From assembly GCF_905220365.1 (NCBI RefSeq), contig NC_061152.1:547001-611000 (forward strand): a DNA stretch of 64,000 nt. The letters run 5' to 3'. This stretch comes from Vanessa cardui. Lineage: Eukaryota > Arthropoda > Insecta > Lepidoptera > Nymphalidae. The notes under the pieces are model-generated. The model did no database searches and was not told the DNA's origin. It saw only the letters and a list, made by a program, of their open reading frames with translations. Made by a program: the position numbers and the translations under genes. Positions within the stretch are counted from its first letter, which is position 1. Every line of letters starts with the position of its first letter. Shown here one piece after another: positions 35,930 to 49,000 of the stretch.

Positions 35930-36206
35930 GGGCTTAGTGCAAGCTCGTCTGAGTAGTTACCACCCACTCATCAGATATTCTACCGCCAAATAACAGTACT
36001 CAGTATTGCTGTGTTCCGGTTTGAAGGGTGAGTGAGTCAATGTATCTACAGGCACAAGGGACATAGCATCTTAGTTCCAAGGTTGGTGGCGCATTGACGA
36101 TGTAAGGAATAGTTAATATTTCTTACAGCGTCATTATCTATGGGTGATGGTGACCACTTACCATCAGGTGGCCCATATGCTCGTCCGCCAACCTATTCCA
36201 TAAAAA
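35930..36206 (+). mobile_element. SINE-B
   Basis: Complete; between the two main genes. Confidence 0.7.
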
Positions 36207-36421
36207 ACACCGTTTTGGAAAGCAGCCTCCAGCAAAAACGGCAAGTAACTCGCATAGTTGCTCTTTTCAAACAAACAGATTTACAATGCTGTTGATCACA
36301 ATTTGCGTTCCATCAGCCCTGTGAAGAAACTCGAGCCTAAATTCAAGCGTTTTTTTCTTTTAAAATAGTAGTTTTTTTTAATTATTTGTAGTAAAATATA
36401 ATAGTCTTATTGAACGGTTGA

Positions 36422-36640
36422 CGACCTCCGTGGTAGTGTAGTGTGTACACAGATCTTCATGAGTACGCCACTCCGAGGTCCCGGGTGCGTCCGGCCGAGT
36501 CGATGTAGATTACCATTAGTTGTCTACGTCGTCTCGGGTCTGGGTGTTTGTGCCATCGTTACTTCTGATCTTCCACAACACAAGTGCTTTAGCTACTCAC
36601 ATTGGGATCAGAGTAATGTGTGTGATGTTGTCCAATATTT
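36422..36640 (+). mobile_element. SINE-C
   Basis: Complete; the A box is damaged (TGGTAGTGTAG). Confidence 0.75.
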
Positions 36641-36910
36641 ATACTTATTCGAATTAAAAATCAAAAAATAAAATGAAATACGATTTTTATATTGGTTATT
36701 ATTTAAAATTGTATTATTTTATTACAGAAATTATTATGAGCGTTTACCCTTTCACCGCCAGAGTCGGATTTATCCGACAAAACATTTCGGGCTCATTCCG
36801 CCTGTGTCGTATTTACCCGACCGTGGTGATGCGACATAATGTTAGAATTTATAAGATATGGAATATTTATTAACAAAAATATTGTATTAAATATCAAGTT
36901 ATTATATATA

Positions 36911-37146
36911 GAATTGAGAATTGAGCAGACATGGACCCAGTGATTAGAACGCGTGCCTCTTAACCGATGATTGCGGGTTCACTAGCGCCTATTCATGTGC
37001 TTAATTTGTACGATAATCTGCGGTGAAGGAAAACATCATGAGGAAACCTGCATGTATAACTCGCATTGGAACAGCGTGGTAGAATATGTCCCAAACCTTC
37101 TCCTCAAAAGGTCAGCCCAGCAGTGAGATACTGAGAGGTTGTTGTT
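36911..37146 (+). mobile_element. SINE-A, diverged
   Basis: Lies just beyond the candidate 3' end of aconitase. Confidence 0.6.
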
Positions 37147-37220
37147 TTTGATGATGAGAAATTAATTAATTCTAATTATCAACACGTAAATGAAACCACC
37201 ATTAATTTTCACCGTAAATA

Positions 37221-37226
37221 TTTATT
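37221..37226 (-). promoter_or_regulatory. candidate poly(A) signal for aconitase
   Basis: AATAAA on the minus strand about 1.1 kb after the stop codon. The first clear signal I found downstream of the gene; the 3' UTR would then include repeats and a 28-bp hairpin. Confidence 0.35.
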
Positions 37227-37556
37227 CAAAATACAATATAATGCACAAAGATAAACAGTTCACCGATATATCAACAAACCGCGGCACAGCCTCCGCGGCG
37301 ACCCTGTCTGTGTTCCCACACCGACACACACAGCACATAACGGCTGCGCTGCACAGGCCTGTGGCACTAGTGTCTTTGTTGCGCTGAGCGTTAATATATT
37401 ATATATAACAGTATCGAGTTTTATCTCTCGACAAACTTGAAAATTAGCAGACCGGCTCCTCAAAGGGTGTAGACATCTATTAAGATTGGATTTTACGAAA
37501 CTCCACCCCTTAGGGGGTAACATTGGGGGTGGAAGTTTATATGAAATTCCTGTTTT

Positions 37557-37616
37557 AATAAATTTTAAATTTCAAGACTCTTACTCAAGTAAGAGTCTTG
37601 AAATTTAAAATTTATT
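37557..37616. repeat. perfect 28-bp inverted repeat, 4-base loop
   Basis: Arms 37557-37584 and 37589-37616 match exactly around TCAA. It lies in the possible aconitase 3' UTR and beside CACAGCTAGT (37692-37701), a possible Helitron end. Confidence 0.9.
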
Positions 37617-38315
37617 CTCTGTATTGTGAAGGTGTACTAATAATGTATGTGTAGAAATCTACCCCTCTTGGGGTTCAAAACAGGGGACGGTTGTTTGTCA
37701 CAGCTAGTTTATTGAGAGGTTTATTGATTTGAACAAATATAACATCAAAGTTGTTACTTGTCGGCTTTAAATAAACATCAAAGGATTCAAATATGGCGAA
37801 TGTTCACACAAAGCGCTCTTGTGACTTTTCAACGAAAAATTACTTTTATATATTAGAGTTCATTGAATATACTGTCTCCTTCCCTCTAACGTCAAATTAC
37901 TAAAGAGAGAAAGAGACGCATCGCTGTAACACTGCCCGCTAAGATGTAACATCGTTGATAAAATCAAACTATTGTTAAACGAGCGAAATGCGACCATTAC
38001 TTGTGGTTGAAACAGGTTGTAAAGCCTGCCTGTGACCGCCAGCATTAATTTATACCAGACGTAATTCTAGACTAATAAAAGGATTACAAAAAAACTAAAG
38101 AATAAATTAATTAATACACAATAATTTGTTCATATCTTGTGAAAATAATTATATAATTGGTATAAACTTGAAAATCGATACAACATTAAATATTAAATAA
38201 CTACCCATTTAAACGTTAAACATAATTCATTTAATTCGGGAGGGGGGCGTGCCAGTCTGATGCCAATCGCTGCCAATGGCTGCCAGCCGCGCCAGTCCCG
38301 ACCAGGCGGGCACGC

Positions 38316-41300
38316 TTACAGCATCTTCCTGATCATGTAGTTCAAGATTCCTCCGTTCCGGAAGTAAGTGAGATCGACTTCAGTGTCGAAGCGCACTGTC
38401 ACTTGAAACGACTTTCCGTTGTCGACCTGAGAAGTGAATCGAAAATCGAAATCTCACTCGTATCTAATCGGCGATAGATTCTTACATAGCAACGACAACA
38501 ACAACAGCCTGTAAATTCCCACCGCTGGGCTAAAGGCCTCCTCTCCCTTTGAGGAGAAGGTTTGGAACATATTCCAATGCGGGTTGGTGGAATACACATG
38601 TGGCAAAATTTCTATGAAATTTGTCACATGCAGGTTTCCTCACGATGTTTTCCTTCACCGCTGAGCACGAGATGAATTATAAAGACAGATTAAGCACATG
38701 AAACAGCGGTGTTTGCCTGGGTTTGAACACGCAATCATCGGTTAAGATGCACGTGTTCTAACCACTGGGCCATCTCGAAACACAGGCTGTTGTTGTTGTT
38801 GTTGTATAGATATATGCTGAAACCATATCAGTAATTTTTGGACAGGGATTTAAAAATATTACTTAAAGTTCGCTATTTGACTTTTAGGGAGTTTACAGTT
38901 TTCTCACTCACACTAACTTGGACAGAAAGAGAAAGAATGACTAAAGAATGTCTGTGAATGTCTTACAGGCTGCTTGTCGTAAATTATCAGAGACTTATTG
39001 CAGAGAAAATTACATAGTTACTCTCAATCGATATTAAACACAAACAGCCTTATAGTATGCAAAAACAAGGCTTTGATACAGATTTTTATGAGACCTTTTG
39101 ACTTCCAGGGGGGATATATTACATACATATATAATTGTCAAAAAATCAAAAACAAATATATTTTATTCAAGTGAGCTTCTACGAGCACTTTTGGTTCGTC
39201 ATTTATCAATTAAGTGAAGCTACCACCGGTTCGGAAAAAAGATTCTACCGAGAAGAACCGGCAAGAAACTCAGTAGTTACTCTTTTTCAACATTTAAAAA
39301 AATATAGTCATATTAGTTAAATACAATTATGTATGTAATATATCCTGCCTGGAAATCAACAGGTATTAACTCCACGCCTTTTTTATTATCAACAAAATCT
39401 TGTATCAAATAATACGCCTTTTCTACGAATGTATTTTTACAAACGATTTGAATTTACGAAACGGCAAAGTTAAAAATGTCTCCGTCTGTATTACATACAT
39501 ATATAATTGTATTTAACTAACATGTCTTTCTAAATGTTCAAAATGAGTAACTACTGAGTTTCTTGGCGGTTCTTTTCGGTGGAATCTGCATTATGAACAG
39601 TTGGTCAGTTTCACTGAATATAGTTGTCAAATGACGATTCAAGAGTGCTCGTAAAGGCCTCGAATGACGCATATTGTGACTGGTGCTTTCAGGTCCGAAG
39701 CCCCAGAGCGTCTGGGAGCCATCATCACACAGGGGGCGCCTCACCTTCACAGTGAGCGCCTGTTGGGGCACCAGCGCCGCTGGAACGTCAACCGTGAAAA
39801 GCTCCGTGCCGGTCAGGCCGAGGGTCTCCGCATTCTCCCCTGGCTGGAACTGGAGGGGCATGATGCCCATGCCCACGAGGTTGGAGCGGTGGATGCGCTC
39901 AAACGACTCCGCGATCACAGCCCGGATGCCCTGGGGAAGGTGGGGTTGGGGGGTGAATAAGATCATTACATGTAAATATTTACACTTAATATTACAAAGT
40001 GCTATGTTTCATCGGATACAGAGCGTTGATGTAAAAGGAAAGAGCCCTCCCGGGGCTCCAGTGGGGTCCCTCTAGGATCAATTCTTGGTCCATTTCTCTT
40101 CCTCGTTTATGTAAATGACCTGCCACATCTCTTATTAGTCCAAGATTTTTAGATATCTGCTCTGCATAAAATCATTCTATGTGATTTTTCGATTGGATTA
40201 TGTCGGAGGGTGCCCCCCAAGTATAAAACCGAGTTTCTGTCAATAATTTTTGTATAAAATTAGTAAAAAAAGTTTGTACAAAAAGTTTATATAAAATTTG
40301 TAGAAAATTTCATGCTCTCCAACTTACTCCAACAAAAATCACATAGAAGGATTTTATGCAGAGCGGATATCTAAAAATCTTGGACTCTGAGCATTGATCC
40401 AAAAGGAAAGAGCTCTCCCGGGGCGCCAGTTACAGTGGGGTCCCCCTAGGATCAATTCTTGGTCCAATTCTCTTCCTCGTTTATATAAATGACTTACCGC
40501 ATCTCTTAAGTGATAAACTCGAGATAGTATTGTCTGCTGACTATATTTCTTTAATTTTTAAAATAATAAATACACCTCTCTATTTATGGCGATGTGAATA
40601 ATGCTCACTCGGAAATAGTATATTGGTTTAGTGTTAATAATCTACTGTTAATAGTAAAAAGACAAAATGTATTAAATTCACTTCTCCCAATGTCAGATGT
40701 GTCAAAACGAGTGTACTTTCAAACGCAAGCATTACATGTTTCAGAGTCAACAGAGTTCCTTGGTATTACAATAAACTCTAAACGCCTATAGGGCTCCCAT
40801 ATAAATTGATCGGCAATTAGACACAGCTCTGCCGCCTATGCTGTCCTTGCGGTAGCGCCGAACGTAGCGAACGCCTTCAATTGTCTTCCTTTGAGACAAT
40901 AGAAGATCACGATGCCATCTTATCTCTCTCAGAAGACTGTTGGGGGGCATAACTCCAGGAGGCGTTGCACAGGGGTCAGTGATTGTCGATTCTGGCGCCT
41001 TCAGCACCCACATAATGTAGGGAAAAAGCGCAATGGGATGCTATCAACAAGAAAAAAAAGCGTCGACAAAATACTTACCAGCAGGAAAGGCCCCTTAGCG
41101 GCCCAGTCGCGACTGGAGCCGGATCCGTAGTCCTTGCCGACGATCGCTATCAGGGGCACGTTTTCTTTAGCGTATCTGCAAAACAAACGAATCATTTCAT
41201 CAAGCTGATCTGTGAGCTAAGCTGTGGTCATTGGTCTTAGCAGCACCTTTACTTGGTTGTAGAGCCTTGAGCGAGCCCGTCTGGGTACCACCCACTCAAC

Positions 41301-44300
41301 AGATATACCGCCAAACAACAGTACTTACTATCGTTGTTTTCCGGTTCGAAGGGTGAGTGAGCCAGTGTAACTACAGCACAAGGGACATAGCATCTTAGTT
41401 CCCAAAGTTGGTATCACATTGGCAATGTAAGGAATGGTTAATATTTCCTACAGCGTCATTGTCTATGGGTGATGGTGGTGTGCTATCGATCATAAACTCA
41501 TTAATTGTATAGTAACCTTTTGCACACAAGCGTTCCTTAATAATTTTCTTAAATTTGGCAACACAGGCATTATATATAGGTTGTCCGTAAATCTATCACA
41601 TAAAAGAAAATAAGAATACCTGTCGGCGGCGTCGAAGATGTCCATGACGTCGCCGCTGGGTTGGTGGGTGGTCTGCGGGCCGGCGCGAGGCGCCAGGCGG
41701 TTGACGAGCCGGATGTTGGCGAACGTTCCTCTCGCCATCACGGCGTCATTGCCGCGCCGCGAACCGTACGAGTTGAACTCACGAGGAGTCAGCCTGCGGG
41801 CGATAAGGATTGTTATTGTAGGGAGACTTCTCGAGAAGATTCTGGTTCTGAACTGGCCAAAGTCATTATGCGACCTGGCAAATTTTGCCTCTCTTTCTCT
41901 CCATATCTTTTTCAAAAATATCAAAAAAAAAAACAAAAGTCAAAGTATACTTTATTCAAGTGGGCTTTTACAAGCACTTTTGAATCGTCATTTAACAATT
42001 AAGTGAAGCTACCACCGGTTCGGAAAGTAGATTCTACCGAGAAGAACAAGCAAGAAACTCAGTAGTTACTCTTTTTCAACATTTAAAAAAATACAGTTAT
42101 GTTAGTTAATACAATTATTTAAATGAATATTTCTATATTATATTATTTTTTATAATTTTCTATTATACAGGGTGACTGCTGAATTACAATTGATATTTAA
42201 GGAGAATCATCGGTGCACGATCTCATTTAAAATAAAAATAAAATAGGACTCAAATTTCAACCAATCCAGCAGAGCACTTAGACAAGACATCCGCGCATGC
42301 GCTAAGCATGACTCGTGGCAAGGTATAATTACTGGATGCTATCAATTTATCCCAGAAGTTCCCACATCGCTGTACTACTACCAGCATGATCTTAAACGCT
42401 AACCAAAAACTACGAAACTGGAAAATATTATGCAAATGGTCTGTTGCAAACATGCCTAACATGTTGAAAAACTTTGCGAGCGTATCGTAAACGAGTTGTC
42501 AAATAAAAACCATCGAAACACTACAGACTGTCAAGTATAAGTTGGCGTTCCTGTGGCAGCACCTGCTACACCTTTGTTTTGCCACTTTTTTGTTTATTTT
42601 ACCAATATCTCCCTAGAAAATAATTCTCTACGTCTCATTTTTAATAGATTTTGGGTAAGTTTTCTTAATAAGGGTAAATAAAACAAATAAGATATAAATG
42701 AACAACAAAAATTAGTACACGTTTTTGCCACACGCCAACTTACACTTGACGCGCTATAATTAGCGTTCAGTGACGTCACTCTTGTTACGACTACGCATTT
42801 GAGGTTATAGTTGTAAAAAAAATTAATATTGAAAAAAAAATTAATTGCGTATTCCGAATTCAAATGGAAGTTGGGTTTGTCAAAGCAGACTCCAGATTCC
42901 TCTTTTCAGTTTGAAAATCACTTTTTCTCAGTTTTGTGTCAGAAGGTCCACTCAAAAACCATTTATTTGAAAACTTTCTTGAAGTAGATGAACACATTGG
43001 CACAAAACATATTAAACAACATAAATACGGCTTTTTTCGGAGTATCAAACAGTCCGTTGTAAATTTTTACAAAAAAGTATTTCAAAAGAAAATGCACAAG
43101 TATGAAAGTCAGTGAGTACAAGTACGATAAATGGGCCAGTGACAGACAGGAGTGACGTCATACGCAACAAAGATCCGTTTTCGCGCGAAAATTTAAATTG
43201 ACATTTTGAAACCGCCTTCTTTGCACTAAATAGATTGTTTTGGATTTTTACTATACTTGTGGTCTATCCTATATGGAGTTCTTTAAAATAAACACAAAAA
43301 TAATAATATTGCATCTTCCCTACTCTTGTAACATCTTACTCGAGGCATTCTGGGGAATTGAGAGGCAGGTATCCTGTCACATTGATTACTATACTCACCC
43401 CCTGGACGCCAAGAGTCTCGCCGCTGGTGAGTTCCTGGCAATGGAGCCGGCCGGCGAGATGTGATCCGTGGTCACTGAGTCTCCAAGTAGCAGCAAGCAA
43501 CGAGCGTTCTGTATGCTCTTTATGGGGGGGAGTTCCTGGTAGGGGAACATATACACGGTTATAACATGACTTTGTATTTTTTAAATGTTAAATAAGAGTA
43601 ACTACTGAGTTTCTGGCCGGTTCTTCTCGGTAGAATATACTTTCCGAACCGGTGGTAGCTTCACTTAATTGTAAAATGACGATTCAAAAGTGCTTGTAAA
43701 GCCTACTTGAATAAAGTTTATTGTGATTTGATTTGATGACATAACCCTTTTGAGGTTGTTGCTTGTTATAAAGTAAAGTAACAGCCTGTACATTTCCCAC
43801 TGCTGAGATAAGGCCTCCTCTACCATTAAGGAGAAGGTTTGGAACACATTCCACCACGCTGTTCCAATGCGGGTTGGTGGAATGCACATGTGGCAGAATT
43901 TCGATGAAATTAGACACATGCAGGTTAACTCACGATGTTTTCCTCCACCGCCGAGCACGAGATGAAATATAAACACAAATTAAGCACATATATATAGTGG
44001 TGCTTGTCTGGGTTTCAACCCGCAATCATCGGTTAAGATGCACGCGTTCTAATCACGCGGCCATCTCAGCTCTGGTTCTTATATCTTAGGCAATAAAGTA
44101 GCATATCCTTTCTTGGTCGTTGGTTCAGCAATTTGATTGTGAGGGAGCGATAGAAAGACAGTTACTTTCACATTTAAAGTATTAATATAGATTCAATTCG
44201 TATTAATCAGCTTTTGTGTTTTTGTTCTATACTACATCGTTGATGATACTCTCGACGTTATGGCGGCGTACTTGATAGTATATTTACATTGCAGACTTAA

Positions 44301-45844
44301 TCATTACTTCATGTACAATTCAAAAATAATAACCACAGATTTTCTTGTCGGTTCTTCTCGGTAGAAACTTTCCGAACCGGTGGTCGCCACACTTGACTGT
44401 AAATGACGATTCAAAAGTACTAAAGTACTTGTAAAAGCCTACTTGAATAAAATTTATTTTGATTTTTGACAAATAGCCTGAGTTATTACATCAACTACCT
44501 GCCATTGAAAGTCTCATGAAAATCGATCATGCCGTACCACAGATTAGCCGAAACAGACATACAGACAAAAATTGTAAACAATGTAATTTTGGTATATGTT
44601 TTAACCTATATAGTAAAAAGAGATTATTTATCATTATTTAACTTATTATTGCACACCAAATATACATAAAGATATTTACATACATACAAAACATATTTTC
44701 TTTCAAACAAAATTGGCCAAGGTAAAGGCGGTCTTATGGCTTATAAGCCATTTCTTCCAGACAACCTTTGGGTTAGAAGGATAATGTGTATGGAAGACGG
44801 CAATATGATGATGCAGTAAAAACTTACATTGTGAAATAAAAACGAATACAACTCAATAAATATAGCAAATACATAAATACAAAAAAAATAATAATAAATA
44901 AAATATAAAGCATTTAACATTACAAAAAGACACTCCAATTTTATTGCTGTGCAATGTTGCTTCTCAATACATATTTTTTAATGTTTTGTATGTACGGAAA
45001 AATATTAATGTTTTTATGAGAAAATGTGATTCTCATAATATTGGTACAAGGAACAAACACAATCTTGTTACTCCTGTTACTCGACTGCATAGAGTCAGTA
45101 ACTCTTTTGTGGGGCAATGTATACGCTTCTACAACAGGATCCCAGAAAGCGTTCAAAATGCTTCTGTTGCCAAATTAAAAAAAAATTATTAAGGAACGCT
45201 TGTGTGCAAAAGGTTACTATACAATTAGCGAGTTTATGTCTGATAGCACACCTTGGGAATGAAACGATCGCCTCCTGACTATTTCTAATCATATACTACT
45301 ATGTATCTTATTAATTTGACAAAAAAAAAAGACCCGCTGAGTTTCTTTCGCCGGTTCTTCTCAGGTCAGGGTGTTCCTTTTTCCAAACCGGTGGTAGTGT
45401 TTATTTGACAATCAATAAGTAAGTGTGATGCTTCTATATTGAATAAAGGAATTTGAGTTTGAGTTTGAGTTTATTACATATATAGATTACCTTAGTCATT
45501 CCATCGAAGAAAGGGGGCCTCTTGATGTAAGTTGAGTTAGGATCCCAGCCGTACAATTTCCCCTTGGGCACATTGAGCGCCTGCCAGGACGGAGAGCCCT
45601 GTTCGATCTTTGCATATACCTATATTAAACATACAACATAGTATATTATCCATTACATAGTATAAAACAAAGGAAGGTAGAATCAAAATACTGATGATCG
45701 CGGATTCAAACCCAGAAAAGTACCTAATTTTCATGTGCTCATGAAAACATCGTGAGGAAACCTGCATGTATGTAATTTCAACCAAATTCAGCCACATATT
45801 CACCAACTCGCATTGGAGCGGCGTGGTGAAATACGCTCCAAACC

Positions 45845-45879
<35 letters not shown>

Positions 45880-45927
45880 CACACACACACACACGCTCAC
45901 ACAGACACACACACACACACACACATA

Positions 45928-46001
<74 letters not shown>

Positions 46002-49000
46002 GCCCTACCACCAAGTAACAGTGCAGTAACAGTAACAGCCTGTCAATATCCCAAGACTGGGCTAAGGCCTCCTCTCCCATTAAGGAGAGGGTTTGGACCA
46101 CATTCCACCACACTGTTCCAATGCGGGTTGTTGGAATGCACATGTAGAAGAGTTCGATTAAATTAGACACATGCAGGTTTCCTCACGATGTTTTCCTTCA
46201 CCGCTGAGCACGAGCTGAATTATAAACACAAATTAAGCACATGAATCAGCGCTGCTTGCCTGGGTTTGAAACCGCAATCATTGGTTAAGATGCACGTTTT
46301 CTAACCTCGCGGCCATCTCGTTTTATTTTCTTTTGTTTTTCAAATGAATTAAAATCTTAAAACAATTCTCCCCCTTTTATTTAACCCCCTATATAACAAC
46401 AACAACCCCCCCCCCCTACCCACCTCCTTGAACATCCCGGGGATGACGTACTTATTCTCGACTTCCTGGATTTCGGACCTCGTAGGCCAGATGTCCCTCA
46501 GGAACACAGATGACCCATCAGCGCGTTTACCTGTAAGGGAGATTACAGTTCGTATAAGTAGGCGTTGGTTACTTCAGCTTTCAGTGTTTAAATATTAATT
46601 AACAATTACAAAAATGTATCGCATTCATTTGACCTGAAATTACGAAAAGAAAAAAAGAAATAGGACATAGCACAATTATAAACAGGTATAAAATAAATAA
46701 ATAACACATTGCTTAATATACATTTTATGATTCAAATCAAATCAAATCAATTCAAAATAAACTTTATTCGAGTAGGCTATTACAAGCACTTTTGAATCAT
46801 CATTTTACAATTAAGTGAAGCTACCACCGGTTCGGAAAGGAGATTCTACCGAGAAGAACCGGCAAGTAACTCAGTATTTACTCTTTTTTAAGATTTATAA
46901 AAAAAAAGTTATGTTAGTTAATACAATTATTTAAATTAATATATCCTGCTTGGAAGTCAACAGGTATTTAACTACATGCTTTTTTATCATCTACAAATCT
47001 TGTATCGAATAATATGCCATTTTTATTAAAAAAAATATCCTGTAATTATTAAAATCCTGTATTATATGTCAAGGGTAACTAACTAATCTATGCATATAAC
47101 AAAATTGGAGTGTACGTTTGTAATATTAAATTATGCAATTTTTACTAAATACATTTAAGTATACACGATACATGTACCAACATTTTTTTTTTACAAATTT
47201 TGTCTTTTTGATTTTTCCGGTTAATCTCTGGAAAGACTGGATCGATTTTGACGGTAAAGTACCGTCAAAATCGATCGATCGATCGATCCAGTCACTAGCC
47301 GATTGCTGATATAATATGGAGTAACATAGGCTAATTTTAATCAGTAATAACTTAGTGCAATTTGCTAACTAAACTATAACTACTTTTAAGCACGGCTAGT
47401 TTTTTTTACTGGTATTAACGCTAAATAAATCTAATAAAATATTCAGAGCAGAGATGGCCCAGTGGTTAGAACGCGTGCATGTTAACCGATGATTGCGGGT
47501 TCAAACCCAGGCAAGCACCGCTGATTCATGTGATTAATTTGTGTTTATAATTCATCTCGTGATCAGCGGTGAAGGAAAACATCGTGAGGAAACCTGCATG
47601 TGACAAATTTTATAGAAATTCAGCCAACCCGCATTGGAACAGCGTGGTGGAATATGCTCCAAAAACCTTCTCCTTAAACGGAGAGGAGGCATTTAGCCCA
47701 GCAGTGGGAATTAACAGGCTGTTGTTGTTGTTGTAAATATAATATACAGTATGCAAGGCTTACCTAACGGTTCTTTCTCGAAATCTATATCGACGGTACC
47801 AGCCAGGGCGTACGCGATTACCAGCAGCGGCGACGCCAGGTAATTCGCCCTCGTGTTTGGATGGATCCTACCCTCAAAGTTCCTGTTGCCGGAGAGCACG
47901 CCGCAGCACACCAGCTCGTTCTTCGAACGACAATTAAACCATAAACAATTTATTACATACGGAGAATTAGTGCGAGTATCCGAACGTCAAATGTCACACG
48001 TCAATGTGACAGATGACGTTTAAATGTCATTCAGTTTTGGCGGCAGCCAGCACGGAAAACGAAATCACTGCATAGTACAAAAATCCGAACGTCACATGTC
48101 AAACTGACAGATGACGTTTTAAAGTCATTCAGTTTTGGCGGGAGGAAGCGCGGAATACGAAATCACTACATAGTACAAAAACCCGAACGTCACATGTCAA
48201 ACTGACAGATGACGTTTAAATGTCATTCAGTTTTGGCGGGAGGCAGCGCGAAATACAAAATCACTACATAGTACAAAAATCCGAGCGTCACATGTCAAAC
48301 TGACTGATGACGTTTAAATGTCATTCAGTTTTGGCGGGAGGCAGCGCGAAATACAAAATCACTACATAGTACAAAAATCCGAACGTCACATGTCAAACTG
48401 ACAAATGACGTTTAAATGTCATTCAGTTTTGGCGGGAGGCAGCGCGGAATACAAAATCACTAGATAGTACAAAAATCCGAACGTCTCATGTCAAACTGAC
48501 AGATGACGTTTAAATGTCATTCAGTTTTGGCGGGAAATACGAAATCCCTACATAGTACAAAACAAAGTCGCTTTCTCTGTCCCTATGTATGCTTAAATCT
48601 TTGAAACTACGCAACGGAATTCGATGTGGTTTTTTTAATAGATAAGATTATTTTTTTATAATACATGAACAATATAGTAAAGAAGCACGCATAATTTTAG
48701 AAGTTTCTAATGTGATGTCGTAAATAAATAAATTCTGTAGTATATTACTACAGAATTTGTTTATTTACGACATTAGTATCAGTATTGCACCTGTGCAAAG
48801 CCAGGGCGGGTCGCTAGTTGCTTGATTGATTGCTGTCAGGTAGAAATAAGGGCAGCTGATCTGAGGACCCACCCTGCAAGCCCCCTGGTGTTGCAGATGT
48901 CCATGGGCGGTGGTAGTCACTTTCCATCAGGTGAGCCTCCTGCTCGTCCGCCAATCTATACCATAAACAAAAATCTGACCCAAGGACCCACCTTCTCGAT

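Noticed and set aside
37260..37523. 87-codon minus-strand frame
   Set aside because: No domain, no splice context; sits in a repeat-containing region past aconitase.
39664..40075. Plus-strand open frames of 98 and 130 codons
   Set aside because: Shadows of the aconitase exon on the other strand.
41638..42006. Plus-strand open frames of 113-122 codons
   Set aside because: They lie opposite the aconitase exon 41620-41793 and run into a LINE fragment.
45766..46170. Long open frames of Thr-His or Val-Cys repeats on both strands
   Set aside because: They are translations of the CA microsatellite.
47977..48560. Regular repeats that could suggest a CRISPR array
   Set aside because: Whole 98-base units repeat with no unique spacers, in a eukaryotic intron, joined to a Helitron.
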